Assembly (NCBI GenBank): GCA_020860755.1
Contig: JAJBTQ010000020.1
Location: 1-44,295, forward strand
Direction: 5' to 3'
Origin: Lachnospiraceae bacterium
Lineage (GTDB): Bacteria > Bacillota > Clostridia > Lachnospirales > Lachnospiraceae
Length of the DNA stretch: 44,295 nt
Shown here: positions 1 to 8,380 of the stretch, in pieces
How the letters are laid out: every line of letters starts with the position of its first letter
Position numbering within the stretch: the first letter of the stretch is position 1
The notes under the pieces: generated by a model
What the model saw: only the letters and a program-made list of their open reading frames with translations
Database searches by the model: none
Told to the model about the DNA's origin: nothing
Translations under genes and position numbers: made by a program

Positions 1-122
1 ACTTATAACAACTAAATTTAACTAAATAATAGATGATAATTAAATAAAATTAAGTAATTATTTAGAAAACTATATGCAGCAAAGTCAAAGAATCACCAGC
101 GGGAACAGGAGGTAGTTACGAA
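1..122 (+). promoter_or_regulatory. AT-rich upstream region of isomerase operon with ACTAAAT repeats
   Basis: The region is about 80 percent A+T over the first 80 bases. ACTAAAT occurs at 11-17 and 21-27, one helical turn apart, and its complement ATTTAGT recurs at 4794-4800, 5091-5097 and 5104-5110 around the next transcription unit. This may be an operator, but that is inference. I cannot pick a convincing -35/-10 pair here. The ribosome site AGGAGG lies at 107-112, 10 bases before the ATG at 123. Confidence 0.35.
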
Positions 123-1526
123 ATGGGAAAAATAAAGATTGGTTTTGCTCCCACAAGGAGAAGTATATTCAGCGCGCCGGACGCGGTTAAATACGCGAAC
201 CTGACGCGGGAGAAGTTGACGGAACTTGGAGTAGAGTTTGTTGACATCACAGATATCAATGAGGAAGGACTGTTTTATGACGAGGCTGACCGGGAAGCGA
301 TTCTTGCGAAATTTAAGGCAGAGGGCATAAAAGGGATTTTTTTCCCGCACTGTAATTTCGGTACGGAATATGTCTGTGCCAGACTTGCAAAAGATATGGG
401 GCTTCCGGTGCTGCTGTGGGGTCCTCGTGATGAGCGTCCGGACGAGGACGGGATACGCCTGCGTGACAGCCAGTGCGGACTGTTTGCAACGGGAAAGGTG
501 CTCCGCAGATTTGGTGTTCCGTTTACCTATATGACAAACTGTCGTCTCGATGATGAAGAGTTTGCCCGAGGAATTTATACGTTTCTGGCTGTCTGCAATG
601 TAGTGGATGTATTCCGCCATACAAGGATACTGCAGATCGGGCCGAGACCGTTTGATTTCTGGTCCACCATGTGCAATGAAGGAGAACTGCTGGAGAAATT
701 TAACATTCAGCTGTCCCCTGTTCCGCTTCCGGAACTCACGGCTATGATGGATATAGTTTGTGCGGAAAATGCCGATGAAGTGAAAGCGGTCATTGATTAC
801 TGCAGTGAAAATATGACGATCTGCATCAAACCGGAAGAACTGGAGACGGTAGCGGCTCTGAAAGTGGCCATGCGTAAACTTGCGGATAAATATAGCTGCA
901 ATGCTGCCGCGATCCAGTGTTGGAATGCTCTGCAGGATGAGATTGGTATCATGCCCTGTGCGGCCAATGCGCTTTTAAACGAAGAGGGATTTCCTGTTGT
1001 GTGTGAGACGGACATCCATGGCGCCATCTCGGCCCTCCTGGTCGAGGCGGCGAGCCTAAACGGGACACGGAGCTTTTTTGCTGACTGGACCGTCCGCCAT
1101 CCGGACAATGAAAACGGAGAACTGCTGCAGCACTGCGGGCCATGGCCCATCTCGGTTGCGCAGGAAAAGCCGAAGATCGGATATCCGCTGGCGTTTGACC
1201 ATCCGGGAGCCATGGAAGCACAGGCGAAGTTTGGCGATCTCACTCTTGCGAGGTTTGACGGCGACAACGGAGAGTATTCGCTGCTGCTTGGCAATGCACA
1301 AGGCATCGAGGGACCCTATACGAAGGGAACTTATCTTTGGGTGGAGGTCCGGAATCTGAAACGGCTGGAGGCAAAGCTTGTGGAGGGACCTTACATCCAT
1401 CACTGTGTCGGCATCCATGAGAATGTGGTTCCGGTACTCTATGAAGCGTGCAAATACATGGGAATCGAACCGGATCTTTATGATCCGATCGAGGAAGAGG
1501 TAAAAGCATATCTGCGAGGTGAATAA
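123..1526 (+). CDS. L-fucose/L-arabinose isomerase-family sugar isomerase, candidate D-apiose isomerase
   Basis: This 467-residue protein resembles the L-fucose/L-arabinose isomerase superfamily, which interconverts aldoses and ketoses using a divalent metal. The N-terminal half has Rossmann-like segments (KGIFFPHCNFGTEYVCARLA near residue 70). The C-terminal half has the family's metal site pattern CETDIHGA near residue 297, where Glu and Asp would bind metal, and histidines in GPYIHHCVGIHENVV near 425. No signal peptide is seen, so it is cytoplasmic. It is the first gene of an operon whose next gene starts two bases after its stop and which also encodes a split transketolase and a kinase. 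That company argues against plain fucose use (no aldolase) and fits a pentose such as D-apiose isomerised to apulose. I infer the substrate from context only; the known ApsI enzyme may belong to another fold. Confidence 0.7.
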   Translation: MGKIKIGFAPTRRSIFSAPDAVKYANLTREKLTELGVEFVDITDINEEGLFYDEADREAILAKFKAEGIKGIFFPHCNFGTEYVCARLAKDMGLPVLLWGPRDERPDEDGIRLRDSQCGLFATGKVLRRFGVPFTYMTNCRLDDEEFARGIYTFLAVCNVVDVFRHTRILQIGPRPFDFWSTMCNEGELLEKFNIQLSPVPLPELTAMMDIVCAENADEVKAVIDYCSENMTICIKPEELETVAALKVAMRKLADKYSCNAAAIQCWNALQDEIGIMPCAANALLNEEGFPVVCETDIHGAISALLVEAASLNGTRSFFADWTVRHPDNENGELLQHCGPWPISVAQEKPKIGYPLAFDHPGAMEAQAKFGDLTLARFDGDNGEYSLLLGNAQGIEGPYTKGTYLWVEVRNLKRLEAKLVEGPYIHHCVGIHENVVPVLYEACKYMGIEPDLYDPIEEEVKAYLRGE

Positions 1527-1528
1527 AA

Positions 1529-2365
1529 ATGTATACGAATGAGGAATTGACAAAACTGGCGTGGAAGCTGCGCCGGGATACTATTGAAATCATCATGGCC
1601 GGAAAGGCCGGACATATCGGCGGCGATATGAGTGAGATGGATATTCTGGTCCAGCTCTATTTTAAACAAATGAACATTTCCCCTGAAAACATGGATGATC
1701 CGGACAGGGACCGTTTTATCCTGAGCAAGGGACACTCCATGGAAGGTTACTATGCCGTTCTGGCGGAAAAAGGTTTTTTCCCGTTGGAGGAAGTAACGGA
1801 GCAATATTTTAAATTTAACACACAATATATCGGTCATCCGAACAATAAACTTCCCGGTATTGAGATGAATTCCGGCTCTCTCGGACACGGCCTGCCGGTT
1901 TCTGTGGGCATGGCTTTGGCCGGGAAAATGGATCACAGAAGTTATCGGGTCTATACGCTCCTTGGAGATGGGGAGCTCGCCGAAGGATCTGTCTGGGAAG
2001 GCGCCATGGCCGGCGGGCATTACAAACTGGACAACCTCTGCGCTGTCGTAGACCGGAATCGTCTGCAGATTTCAGGTTCGACGGAGGATATCATGCATCA
2101 GGATGATCAGTCAGAGCGATGGGGAGCGTTTGGATGGCATGTCATCGAGGTGAACGGCCACGATATGAATGAGCTGGAGGCAGCTTTTGATGAGGCATCG
2201 GAGACCAAAGGAGTTCCGACTGTTATTATCGCCAATACGATAAAGGGCATCGGTTCTTCTGTGATGGAGAATAAGGCTGCATGGCATCATAAGGTGCCGA
2301 CACAGGACGAATATGAAACAATCATTGCAGATCTGAAAGCACATGAAGAGGAGGTCGGAGTATGA
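1529..2365 (+). CDS. Transketolase N-terminal subunit (thiamine diphosphate-binding half), candidate apulose-4-phosphate transketolase subunit A
   Basis: This 278-residue protein is the first half of a split transketolase. The thiamine diphosphate and Mg motif begins GDGELAEGSVWEG near residue 149 and ends with VVDRN about 30 residues later. GSLGHGLPVSVGMALA near 115 and the N-terminal GHIGGDMS are also typical. It should form a heterotetramer with the next gene product, whose ATG overlaps this stop (ATGA). General transketolase of the pentose phosphate pathway can also be split, so the fold does not settle the substrate. Its place between a sugar isomerase and a sugar kinase points to a dedicated role, for example moving a two-carbon unit from apulose 4-phosphate to glyceraldehyde 3-phosphate (EC 2.2.1.13). 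Confidence 0.8.
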   Translation: MYTNEELTKLAWKLRRDTIEIIMAGKAGHIGGDMSEMDILVQLYFKQMNISPENMDDPDRDRFILSKGHSMEGYYAVLAEKGFFPLEEVTEQYFKFNTQYIGHPNNKLPGIEMNSGSLGHGLPVSVGMALAGKMDHRSYRVYTLLGDGELAEGSVWEGAMAGGHYKLDNLCAVVDRNRLQISGSTEDIMHQDDQSERWGAFGWHVIEVNGHDMNELEAAFDEASETKGVPTVIIANTIKGIGSSVMENKAAWHHKVPTQDEYETIIADLKAHEEEVGV

Positions 2366-3294
2366 ATAAAATTCCAAACAGGCAGGCCATCTGTGAGGTG
2401 TTGATGGCGCATGCGAAAGAGGATAAAGATATCGTAGTACTGTGCAGCGACTCCAGAGGAAGCGGATCCATGACTCCGTTTGCGGAGAATTTTCCGGAAC
2501 AGTTTATCGAAACCGGTATCGCGGAACAGAATCTGGTGAGCATCTCAGCGGGGCTTGCCAAATGCGGAAAGAAGCCTTTTGCGGTCTCGCCGGCCAGTTT
2601 TCTGTCAACCAGGAGTTATGAACAGGCGAAGATCGACTGCGCCTATTCCGATGCAAACACGACCCTGATCGGAATCAGCGGCGGTGTCAGCTACGGTGCT
2701 CTGGGTATGAGCCATCACTCGGCTCAGGATATCGCGGCGATGTCGGCAATCCCAAATATGAGGGTATATCTGCCAAGTGACCGGTTCCAGACCGAAAAGC
2801 TGATCGAGGCGCTGCTTCTGGACCAAAGCCCGGCCTATATTCGTGTCGGGAGAAATCCGGTTGAGGATGTTTATACGGAAGATGATATTCCCTTTGAGAT
2901 GAACCACGCGACCGTTATTTCGGAGGGCAGAGATGTGCTGATCGTAGCCTGCGGCGAGCTGGTCGCTCCGGCGAAAAGCGCGGCGGAACTTCTGAAGGAA
3001 CGCGGGATCAGCGCGGGAGTGCTGGACATGTATTGTGTAAAACCTCTGGATGAAGAGACTCTGGTCGATCAGGCAAAAAAAGCAAAAGTTGTGATAACGG
3101 CGGAAGAGCATGCACCGTACGGCGGCCTTGGCTCCATGGTTTGCCAGGTGATCTGTCGGGAGTGCCCGAAACAGGTGGCGGTAATGTCGCTTCCTGATGC
3201 ACCTGTGGTATCCGGTACATCCGGAGAAGTGTTTGCCTATTACGGCATGTCTCCGGAGGGCATTGCTAAAAAAGCGGAGGAGATGTTAAAATGA
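2362..3294 (+). CDS. Transketolase C-terminal subunit (pyrimidine-binding half), candidate apulose-4-phosphate transketolase subunit B
   Basis: This 310-residue protein is the partner half of the upstream gene. GIAEQNLVSISAGLA near residue 52 contains the conserved Glu that activates thiamine diphosphate. Transketolase C domain features follow, such as DVLIVACGELVAPA near 191. The stretch ASFLSTRSYEQ with the later GGVSYGALGMSHHS differs from the AVFAPGRAYDQ and GEDGATHQ patterns I know from ordinary split transketolases, which suggests a special substrate. It is translationally coupled at both ends by ATGA overlaps. Confidence 0.8.
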   Translation: MNKIPNRQAICEVLMAHAKEDKDIVVLCSDSRGSGSMTPFAENFPEQFIETGIAEQNLVSISAGLAKCGKKPFAVSPASFLSTRSYEQAKIDCAYSDANTTLIGISGGVSYGALGMSHHSAQDIAAMSAIPNMRVYLPSDRFQTEKLIEALLLDQSPAYIRVGRNPVEDVYTEDDIPFEMNHATVISEGRDVLIVACGELVAPAKSAAELLKERGISAGVLDMYCVKPLDEETLVDQAKKAKVVITAEEHAPYGGLGSMVCQVICRECPKQVAVMSLPDAPVVSGTSGEVFAYYGMSPEGIAKKAEEMLK

Positions 3295-4790
3295 CCGGCA
3301 CATATGTGATCGGACTTGACCAGAGCACGCAGGGCACCAAGGCTCTGCTGCTTGACGGTGGCGGGAAACTGGCTGCACGGTGTGATAAGCCGCATGAGCA
3401 GATAATTAATGAACAGGGATGGGTCTCCCACGATCTGAACGAGATCCTTTCTAATGTGATAGAAGTAACGCGTTTGCTGCTGGAGGAGGCAGAAGTGTCC
3501 CCGGATCTGGTGTCGTGTATCGGCATCAGCAATCAAAGGGAAACTTCCTGCATGTGGCGTCGGAGCACAGGGGAACCCATGGACCACGCCGTCGTCTGGC
3601 AGTGCAGCCGGGCGAAAGATGTGGAGGCAAGGGTGATGGCGACAGGCCGATCGGACGAGATCTTCCAAAAGACCGGGATTCCTTTGTCTGCCTATTATCC
3701 TGCCTGCAAGATGGCGTGGCTTTTAAATGCGAACCGGGAAGAAATTGACGATCCGGATGATATCTGCCTCGGCACGATCGATTCCTGGCTTATTTTTAAA
3801 CTGACCCGGGAGCAGGCCTTTAAAACCGATTACTCCAATGCGTCCAGAACTCAGCTTTTCAATATACACTCCCTTGCATGGGATGAAGACCTTTGTGATC
3901 TGTTTGGATTGTCGAAATCGATGCTTCCTGAAGTCTGTGATTCGGACAGTCTTTTCGGGTACACGACTATGGACGGCCTGTTCGCGGAGCCGGTTCCGAT
4001 CTGCGGAGTGCTTGGGGATTCTCACGGCGCGTTGTTCGGGCAGGGATGTCACGATCCCGGCATGGTTAAAACTACCTATGGAACAGGCTCTTCCGTAATG
4101 ATGAATATTGGGGAAAAGCCTATCACCAGCAGCAATGGCATGGCCACCTCCCTTGCCTGGAAGATGCAGGGCCGGGCGGAATATGTGCTGGAGGGAAATC
4201 TGAACTATACCGGGGCAGTTATCACATGGCTGAAAAAAGATCTTGAGATGATACAGACGGATGAGGAGACGGAAATTCTGGCCATGGAAGCCAATCCCGC
4301 CGACAGGACTTATCTGGTCCCCGCTTTCAGCGGACTTGGGGCGCCTTACTGGGATTCGGAAGCGCTTGCGATGATGTACGGGATGAGCCGTACGACCGGA
4401 AAGGCCGAACTGGTGAAGGCTGCTTTGGAGAGTATTGCATACCAGATCACGGATCTCGTCTGTGCCATGGAGCAGGATACGAATATTCGAATTGAGGAGC
4501 TTAGAGTGGATGGAGGCCCGACGCACAATTCCTATCTGATGCAGTTTCAAAGTGATCTGCTCCAGAAGACGGTGGCCCTTTCCGAATATGAAGAACTGTC
4601 CGGGATCGGAGCGGCCTATGCGGCGGGGATCAGCCGTGGATTGTATGACAGGGATGAATTGTTTTCTTCTGTGAAGCGTACACATTATGTCCCGAAAATG
4701 GAACAGCGGGTCCGGGATGAGAAGTACAGGGGATGGAAGTCCGCGGTAAATCGGGTGTTGATGACCGGAGAAAAGGAAAACCACAATTAA
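3291..4790 (+). CDS. FGGY-family carbohydrate kinase, glycerol-kinase-like, candidate apulose kinase
   Basis: This 499-residue FGGY kinase transfers phosphate from ATP to a sugar hydroxyl. The phosphate-binding motif GLDQSTQGTKALLLD is at residue 8, and a second one (KTTYGTGSSVMMN) is near 260. The closest resemblance is to glycerol kinase: SNQRET near 80 and VVWQC near 100 keep the Arg-Glu and Trp that hold glycerol in GlpK, and GDSHGALFGQ near 243 keeps the catalytic Asp. It has the usual family length. A GlpK-like pocket would suit a branched sugar with a CH2OH end such as D-apulose. A true glycerol kinase is unlikely because glpF and glpO/glpD are absent and the gene is fused by overlap to the transketolase pair. 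A xylulokinase role is the main alternative. Confidence 0.75.
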   Translation: MTGTYVIGLDQSTQGTKALLLDGGGKLAARCDKPHEQIINEQGWVSHDLNEILSNVIEVTRLLLEEAEVSPDLVSCIGISNQRETSCMWRRSTGEPMDHAVVWQCSRAKDVEARVMATGRSDEIFQKTGIPLSAYYPACKMAWLLNANREEIDDPDDICLGTIDSWLIFKLTREQAFKTDYSNASRTQLFNIHSLAWDEDLCDLFGLSKSMLPEVCDSDSLFGYTTMDGLFAEPVPICGVLGDSHGALFGQGCHDPGMVKTTYGTGSSVMMNIGEKPITSSNGMATSLAWKMQGRAEYVLEGNLNYTGAVITWLKKDLEMIQTDEETEILAMEANPADRTYLVPAFSGLGAPYWDSEALAMMYGMSRTTGKAELVKAALESIAYQITDLVCAMEQDTNIRIEELRVDGGPTHNSYLMQFQSDLLQKTVALSEYEELSGIGAAYAAGISRGLYDRDELFSSVKRTHYVPKMEQRVRDEKYRGWKSAVNRVLMTGEKENHN

Positions 4791-5126
4791 ATTATTTAGT
4801 ATTTTATTATATAAATTTAATTAAAATTCACGAAATTCATAGAATTTTTCAAATATGATATTGACACAAGTTGATATTCAGGGTATGATTTAATAAAATT
4901 ATTTTGGATATTTCCACAATAAAAGCAGCGGAAAAATGAGCACATTGACCATGGGGTCGATAAAGGTCCCTGCGAAGATGGGTCAAAACATTCAATAATG
5001 GGAGCGCAAAAAGTACCGGTTTGATATAAAATAGCAAGTAAGAACCGGAATTAGAAACATAGCATTTAAATTTGATAGAATTTACCTAAAATTTAGTGAT
5101 AATATTTAGTAAATTACGAAGGTGAC
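4791..5126 (+). other. 336-nt intergenic region: promoter, long leader, ATTTAGT repeats
   Basis: No gene is seen. A promoter sits at 4861-4889, giving a leader of about 230 nt before the next start. Possible RNA structure: TTGACC at 4945-4950 with GGTCAA at 4981-4986, enclosing GGG/CCC at 4954-4956 and 4968-4970, and CCGGTT at 5016-5021 with AACCGG at 5043-5048. I do not recognise a known riboswitch. Copies of ATTTAGT occur at 4794-4800, 5091-5097 and 5104-5110. A weak AT-rich hairpin at 4832-4850 may end the upstream operon. Confidence 0.5.
4861..4889 (+). promoter_or_regulatory. Sigma-70-type promoter for the 5127 gene and transporter
   Basis: TTGACA at 4861-4866 and TATGAT at 4884-4889 are separated by exactly 17 bases. 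Transcription would start near 4896 and give a long untranslated leader. Confidence 0.65.
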
Positions 5127-5843
5127 GTGTTGAAGGGAAAGAGATTAAACCCGTTTGGGGATAAGGATCGCGGCCGAATCCTTGAGCAGTGGCCCGACAT
5201 GCGTTTTTCGGAGAAATGCGGATATATATGGTCCTATTATAAAGTGTACATTATAGTTGCGATCATTGCAGTGCTTTTTGCCATATTTTTGATTCGGAAT
5301 ATTTTGAATCACCGTTCTTTTGAAGATTTTTATGTAATGGTACTGGATTCGCCGATATATGAAGAAGAAGACGTAAATTCGCTTGAGATAAGCCTTTCGG
5401 AAACTCTCGGGCTTGATCCGTATAGTAATCTTTGCCTGGTCGAGACCGGTTATTCCAGCGATGATAATAATATGGAGAGCGCTGCCACGGTTTCTACCTA
5501 TATGAAGGCCGGTCGTGTGGATCTTGTCATTGCTCCGGAAGAAAAGTTTAACACATATGCATCGACCGGGTATCTGAAGGCGTTGACGGATCCGGAATAT
5601 GAGTCTTTGATTGAAGGGATCGATCCGGATCGTCTCTTCTATGCGGAGGAAGTGGACTACAGTGAGGGAGGAGCGGTGTATGATATTCCGATGCATCCGC
5701 ATGAACAGACGGCTGATTCAGACTGTTATGGAATTTATCTTAATGATGGCGAATTCGACGGCATGGCGATCGGCATTATGATAAATGCTCCTCATGAGAA
5801 TCTTGTGGTTCCGGGAATGGCATTTTTCCTTGCCAATTATTAA
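5127..5843 (+). CDS. Membrane-anchored protein of unknown function with external binding-protein-like domain
   Basis: I do not recognise a named family. The 238-residue protein has a 38-residue basic, aromatic-rich cytoplasmic start (CGYIWSYYK at 31), one membrane helix at about 39-60 and an external domain of about 178 residues. Short proteins with a YIWYYYK-type segment before one helix are common in Clostridia. In the external part, AGRVDLVIAPEEKFNTYAS and the following YLKALTD resemble pieces of solute-binding folds. The start is GTG at 5127, or TTG at 5130, which is slightly better spaced from GAAGGTG at 5118-5124. It lies 87 bases before the binding lipoprotein gene, so it may serve that importer, for example as an accessory or sensor protein. 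That role is a guess. Confidence 0.7.
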   Translation: MLKGKRLNPFGDKDRGRILEQWPDMRFSEKCGYIWSYYKVYIIVAIIAVLFAIFLIRNILNHRSFEDFYVMVLDSPIYEEEDVNSLEISLSETLGLDPYSNLCLVETGYSSDDNNMESAATVSTYMKAGRVDLVIAPEEKFNTYASTGYLKALTDPEYESLIEGIDPDRLFYAEEVDYSEGGAVYDIPMHPHEQTADSDCYGIYLNDGEFDGMAIGIMINAPHENLVVPGMAFFLANY

Positions 5844-5930
5844 TTGCGGTTGATATGTGCAGATGTTAAAAATCTACATGTATAAACGAAGTATATAATT
5901 TTTTCAAAGAAAAAAGAAAGGAGTAGAAAC

Positions 5931-7367
5931 ATGAAAAAGAAAGTTGTAAGCCTTACTATGGTAGGGCTGCTCGCAGTTGGCTTACTTGCCGGATGCGGCA
6001 ACAGCTCGTCCTCTTCCGATACGGGCGAGAGTGACGCTGCTGCAGCCGCTGAGGAAGAGCAAGCGACTGCGGAAGAGGCAGGAGAAGCTTCCCCTGATAC
6101 CGAGGGTGACGAGGAAGCAGAGACATCTGAAGAAGTGGCCAGCAGCGGTGACACTTCGGCGGTTGAAGCTATTGCGGATGTCGGTTACGAGGGAGACCCT
6201 GTAGAGTTGACATTCTGGAGTTTATCCACTCGTCAGGAAGGCCTGGAAGCTCTGACAGATATTTTTAACCAGGCAAACGATAATATCACCGTTACCGTAT
6301 CCTGCTATGACACCGATGGAATTAAGGATGCCTGCAAGACAGCGGCACAGTCCGGTTCCATGCCTTCGATGTGGTTTAACTGGGGCGGTTCCCTCGGTCA
6401 GTACTATGTTGACAACGGGGTCACCTATGATCTGACGTCTTATGCAAGTGAGAATGACTGGGATAATACCTTTAATTCGGGCGTTCTTTCCCTGTGCACA
6501 CTGAGTGACCAGGTATGCGGTTATCCGACATCCTACAACGTCATCGGTATTTATTACAGAACGGATATCTTTGATCAGTACGGTATTGAAGTGCCGACTA
6601 CCCTGGAAGAGTTTGAAGATGCATGTGCAACTCTGAAAGAGAACGGCATTACACCGATCTCCACAGCAGGCCTTTACGGCTGGCATGTGATGCGTCTTGT
6701 TGAGCAGTTTATCGAGTATTATGCCGGTGCTGATGAGCATGATCAGCTTCAGGCTCTGGAGGCAAGCTGGGATACAGACTCGATCGTGGAAGCCCTGACA
6801 CTGTATCAGGAGTTCTGCGACAATGGTTACTTCCCGGATGGCTTTATTACTGCAAACCCGGATGATACTTATATGGCATTCGCTACCGGCGCCTGCGCAA
6901 TGGATATTCAGGGCCAGTGGTATGACGCAGCGCTCAGCAGCAACGGCGCTGATCTTTCCGTTGTCGGATGGTTCCCGTTCCCGAACGGAACAGATCGTAT
7001 GTCCGCATTTGCCGAGATGGTTCAGTTTAACGCTGATCTGACGGATGATGAGCTCGAGGCAGCTATGCTGTACACGCAGTTCATGAATTCCCCGGAAGCA
7101 GCTGACCTGTATCCGGATGATTACAATCTTCCGCTTCCGACTTTAGATGCAGAGATGCCCGATGCTTCTACCAACCCGAACGTAGAATCCATGCTGGATT
7201 ACAGCGCTGAGCACGGAACGTTCACCATCACGGATCAGGCATTCCCGTCTGAGGTCGCTGATGTGTTATTCGATTGCCAGGATGCGATCTGTGAAGGAAG
7301 CATGACTCCGGAAGAGGCCGCTCCGCAAATTCAGGATGCTATTGAGTCTTATAAATCAAGTAACTAA
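5931..7367 (+). CDS. CUT1-type ABC sugar transporter substrate-binding lipoprotein
   Basis: This 478-residue extracellular lipoprotein captures sugar or an oligosaccharide for the permeases encoded next. A lipoprotein signal ends at LLAGC with the lipidated Cys22. A long Ser/Ala/Glu-rich linker runs to about residue 80, then a family 1 solute-binding fold (VELTFWSLSTRQEGLEAL onward). Many Trp and Tyr residues (MWFNWGG, GLYGWH, IQGQWYD) suggest sugar stacking. The site AAAGGAG is 7 bases before the ATG. It resembles MalE-like proteins, so an oligosaccharide or glycoside is as likely as a free sugar. Confidence 0.88.
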   Translation: MKKKVVSLTMVGLLAVGLLAGCGNSSSSSDTGESDAAAAAEEEQATAEEAGEASPDTEGDEEAETSEEVASSGDTSAVEAIADVGYEGDPVELTFWSLSTRQEGLEALTDIFNQANDNITVTVSCYDTDGIKDACKTAAQSGSMPSMWFNWGGSLGQYYVDNGVTYDLTSYASENDWDNTFNSGVLSLCTLSDQVCGYPTSYNVIGIYYRTDIFDQYGIEVPTTLEEFEDACATLKENGITPISTAGLYGWHVMRLVEQFIEYYAGADEHDQLQALEASWDTDSIVEALTLYQEFCDNGYFPDGFITANPDDTYMAFATGACAMDIQGQWYDAALSSNGADLSVVGWFPFPNGTDRMSAFAEMVQFNADLTDDELEAAMLYTQFMNSPEAADLYPDDYNLPLPTLDAEMPDASTNPNVESMLDYSAEHGTFTITDQAFPSEVADVLFDCQDAICEGSMTPEEAAPQIQDAIESYKSSN

Positions 7368-7372
7368 TCATG

Positions 7373-7447
7373 CCCTGTAAAGATTTCAGGGTATAAAGAA
7401 AAGGGGCATGTCTGCCGGGCAAAGCAGCATGGCAGATATGCCCCTTT
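7373..7447 (+). other. Two RNA hairpins between binding-protein and permease genes
   Basis: A short hairpin, CCCTG (7373-7377) with CAGGG (7387-7391), comes first. A strong 17-bp stem follows (7400-7416 with 7431-7447, one G-U pair). There is no T run directly after the stem, so it is more likely an mRNA 3'-end protector or partial attenuator, giving more binding protein than permease, than a full terminator. Confidence 0.6.
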
Positions 7448-7489
7448 AGAGAAATAATTTTTCGAGGGTTTATTAATGGGAGGAGAGAT

Positions 7490-8368
7490 ATGTCAAGAGT
7501 AACGAAAAAAAGAGATGCGTCTCCATATCTGTTCATGCTTCCAGTTCTTATTATCTACTTGTCGGTCATTATTTTCCCAATCGGTTATTCCCTGTGGATC
7601 AGTTTCCGCAGTGGAACCGGCATCGGGGAGATGGAATTTGTAGGGTTTGCCAACTATGCGCAGTTGTTGCATGACCCGACGTTTTGGTTATCGTTAAGGC
7701 ATACGATTGTCTGGATTGTTTTGACAGTCGCTATTACGATGACGGTTTCTTTGGCGCTGGCGGTATTGTTGAACAAACAGTTCCGAGGCAGAGTTTTTTT
7801 CCGCGGCCTGTTCTATTTCCCGAGTGTCATTGCTATCGTAGCCGTTGGTATTATCTGGAGATGGATCTATAATCCTCAGATCGGTTTTATCAACCAGTTT
7901 TTCAGTCTGATTGGCATCGATTATACTCAGACCTGGCTATCTCAATCAAATACAGTTATCATTGCCTTGTTTGTTGCTGCATTGTGGCAGGCTATCGGTC
8001 AGCCGATGATCCTGTTCCTTGCAGGTCTGCAGTCCGTTTCTCCGGATGTTTTGGAGGCATCATCTATTGATGGAGCCAACGCTGTCCAAAAGTTTTTCCG
8101 GATTACGATTCCTCTTATGCGGGACACCTTCGTTATGGTGATCTGTACGCTGATCATTTCAGCCATGAAGGTTTACGATATCGTAAAGGCGCTAACAGAC
8201 GGCGGGCCAAACAACGCTTCGCAAATGCTGGCAACGTATATGTACAGCCAGACATTTACGTATAACAATGTGGGATATGGTACGGCGATTGCGGTTGTAA
8301 TGGTCATCATTATGTTGATCGTTGTCATTCCGTATATGACGTTTACGGCGCGAGCAGATAGTAGATAG
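7490..8368 (+). CDS. ABC sugar transporter permease, MalF/UgpA-like
   Basis: This 292-residue inner-membrane permease has about six hydrophobic helices, beginning with LFMLPVLIIYLSVIIFPIGY. The cytoplasmic EAA loop that docks the ATPase is clear near residues 188-210 (LEASSIDGANAVQKF, then RITIPLM). GGAGAGAT precedes the ATG. It pairs with the next permease, 12 bases downstream. No ATPase gene is in the cluster, as is usual for CUT1 systems that share an MsmK/MalK-type ATPase encoded elsewhere. Confidence 0.9.
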   Translation: MSRVTKKRDASPYLFMLPVLIIYLSVIIFPIGYSLWISFRSGTGIGEMEFVGFANYAQLLHDPTFWLSLRHTIVWIVLTVAITMTVSLALAVLLNKQFRGRVFFRGLFYFPSVIAIVAVGIIWRWIYNPQIGFINQFFSLIGIDYTQTWLSQSNTVIIALFVAALWQAIGQPMILFLAGLQSVSPDVLEASSIDGANAVQKFFRITIPLMRDTFVMVICTLIISAMKVYDIVKALTDGGPNNASQMLATYMYSQTFTYNNVGYGTAIAVVMVIIMLIVVIPYMTFTARADSR

Positions 8369-8380
8369 GGGGTGACATGA

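Noticed and set aside
3723-4784. Long minus-strand open frame (353 codons) over the FGGY kinase
   Set aside because: It is a shadow of the kinase frame: no ribosome site, no recognisable domain, His/Arg/Pro-rich composition.
3291-4790. Assignment of the first kinase as glycerol kinase glpK
   Set aside because: The fold is GlpK-like, but it overlaps transketolase genes and lacks glycerol uptake or oxidation genes, so a sugar kinase role fits better.
4832-4850. GAAATTC/GAATTTTTC as terminator after the kinase
   Set aside because: The stem is AT-only and weak in a very AT-rich region; not enough to call as a separate feature.
4849-5037. Minus-strand frame of 62 codons in the 336-nt gap
   Set aside because: No ribosome site or homology I recognise, and it runs against the promoter and leader.
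5844-5930. TATAAT at 5894-5899 as a promoter of the first binding-protein gene
   Set aside because: No acceptable -35 box at the right distance; the gene is more simply read from the promoter at 4861.
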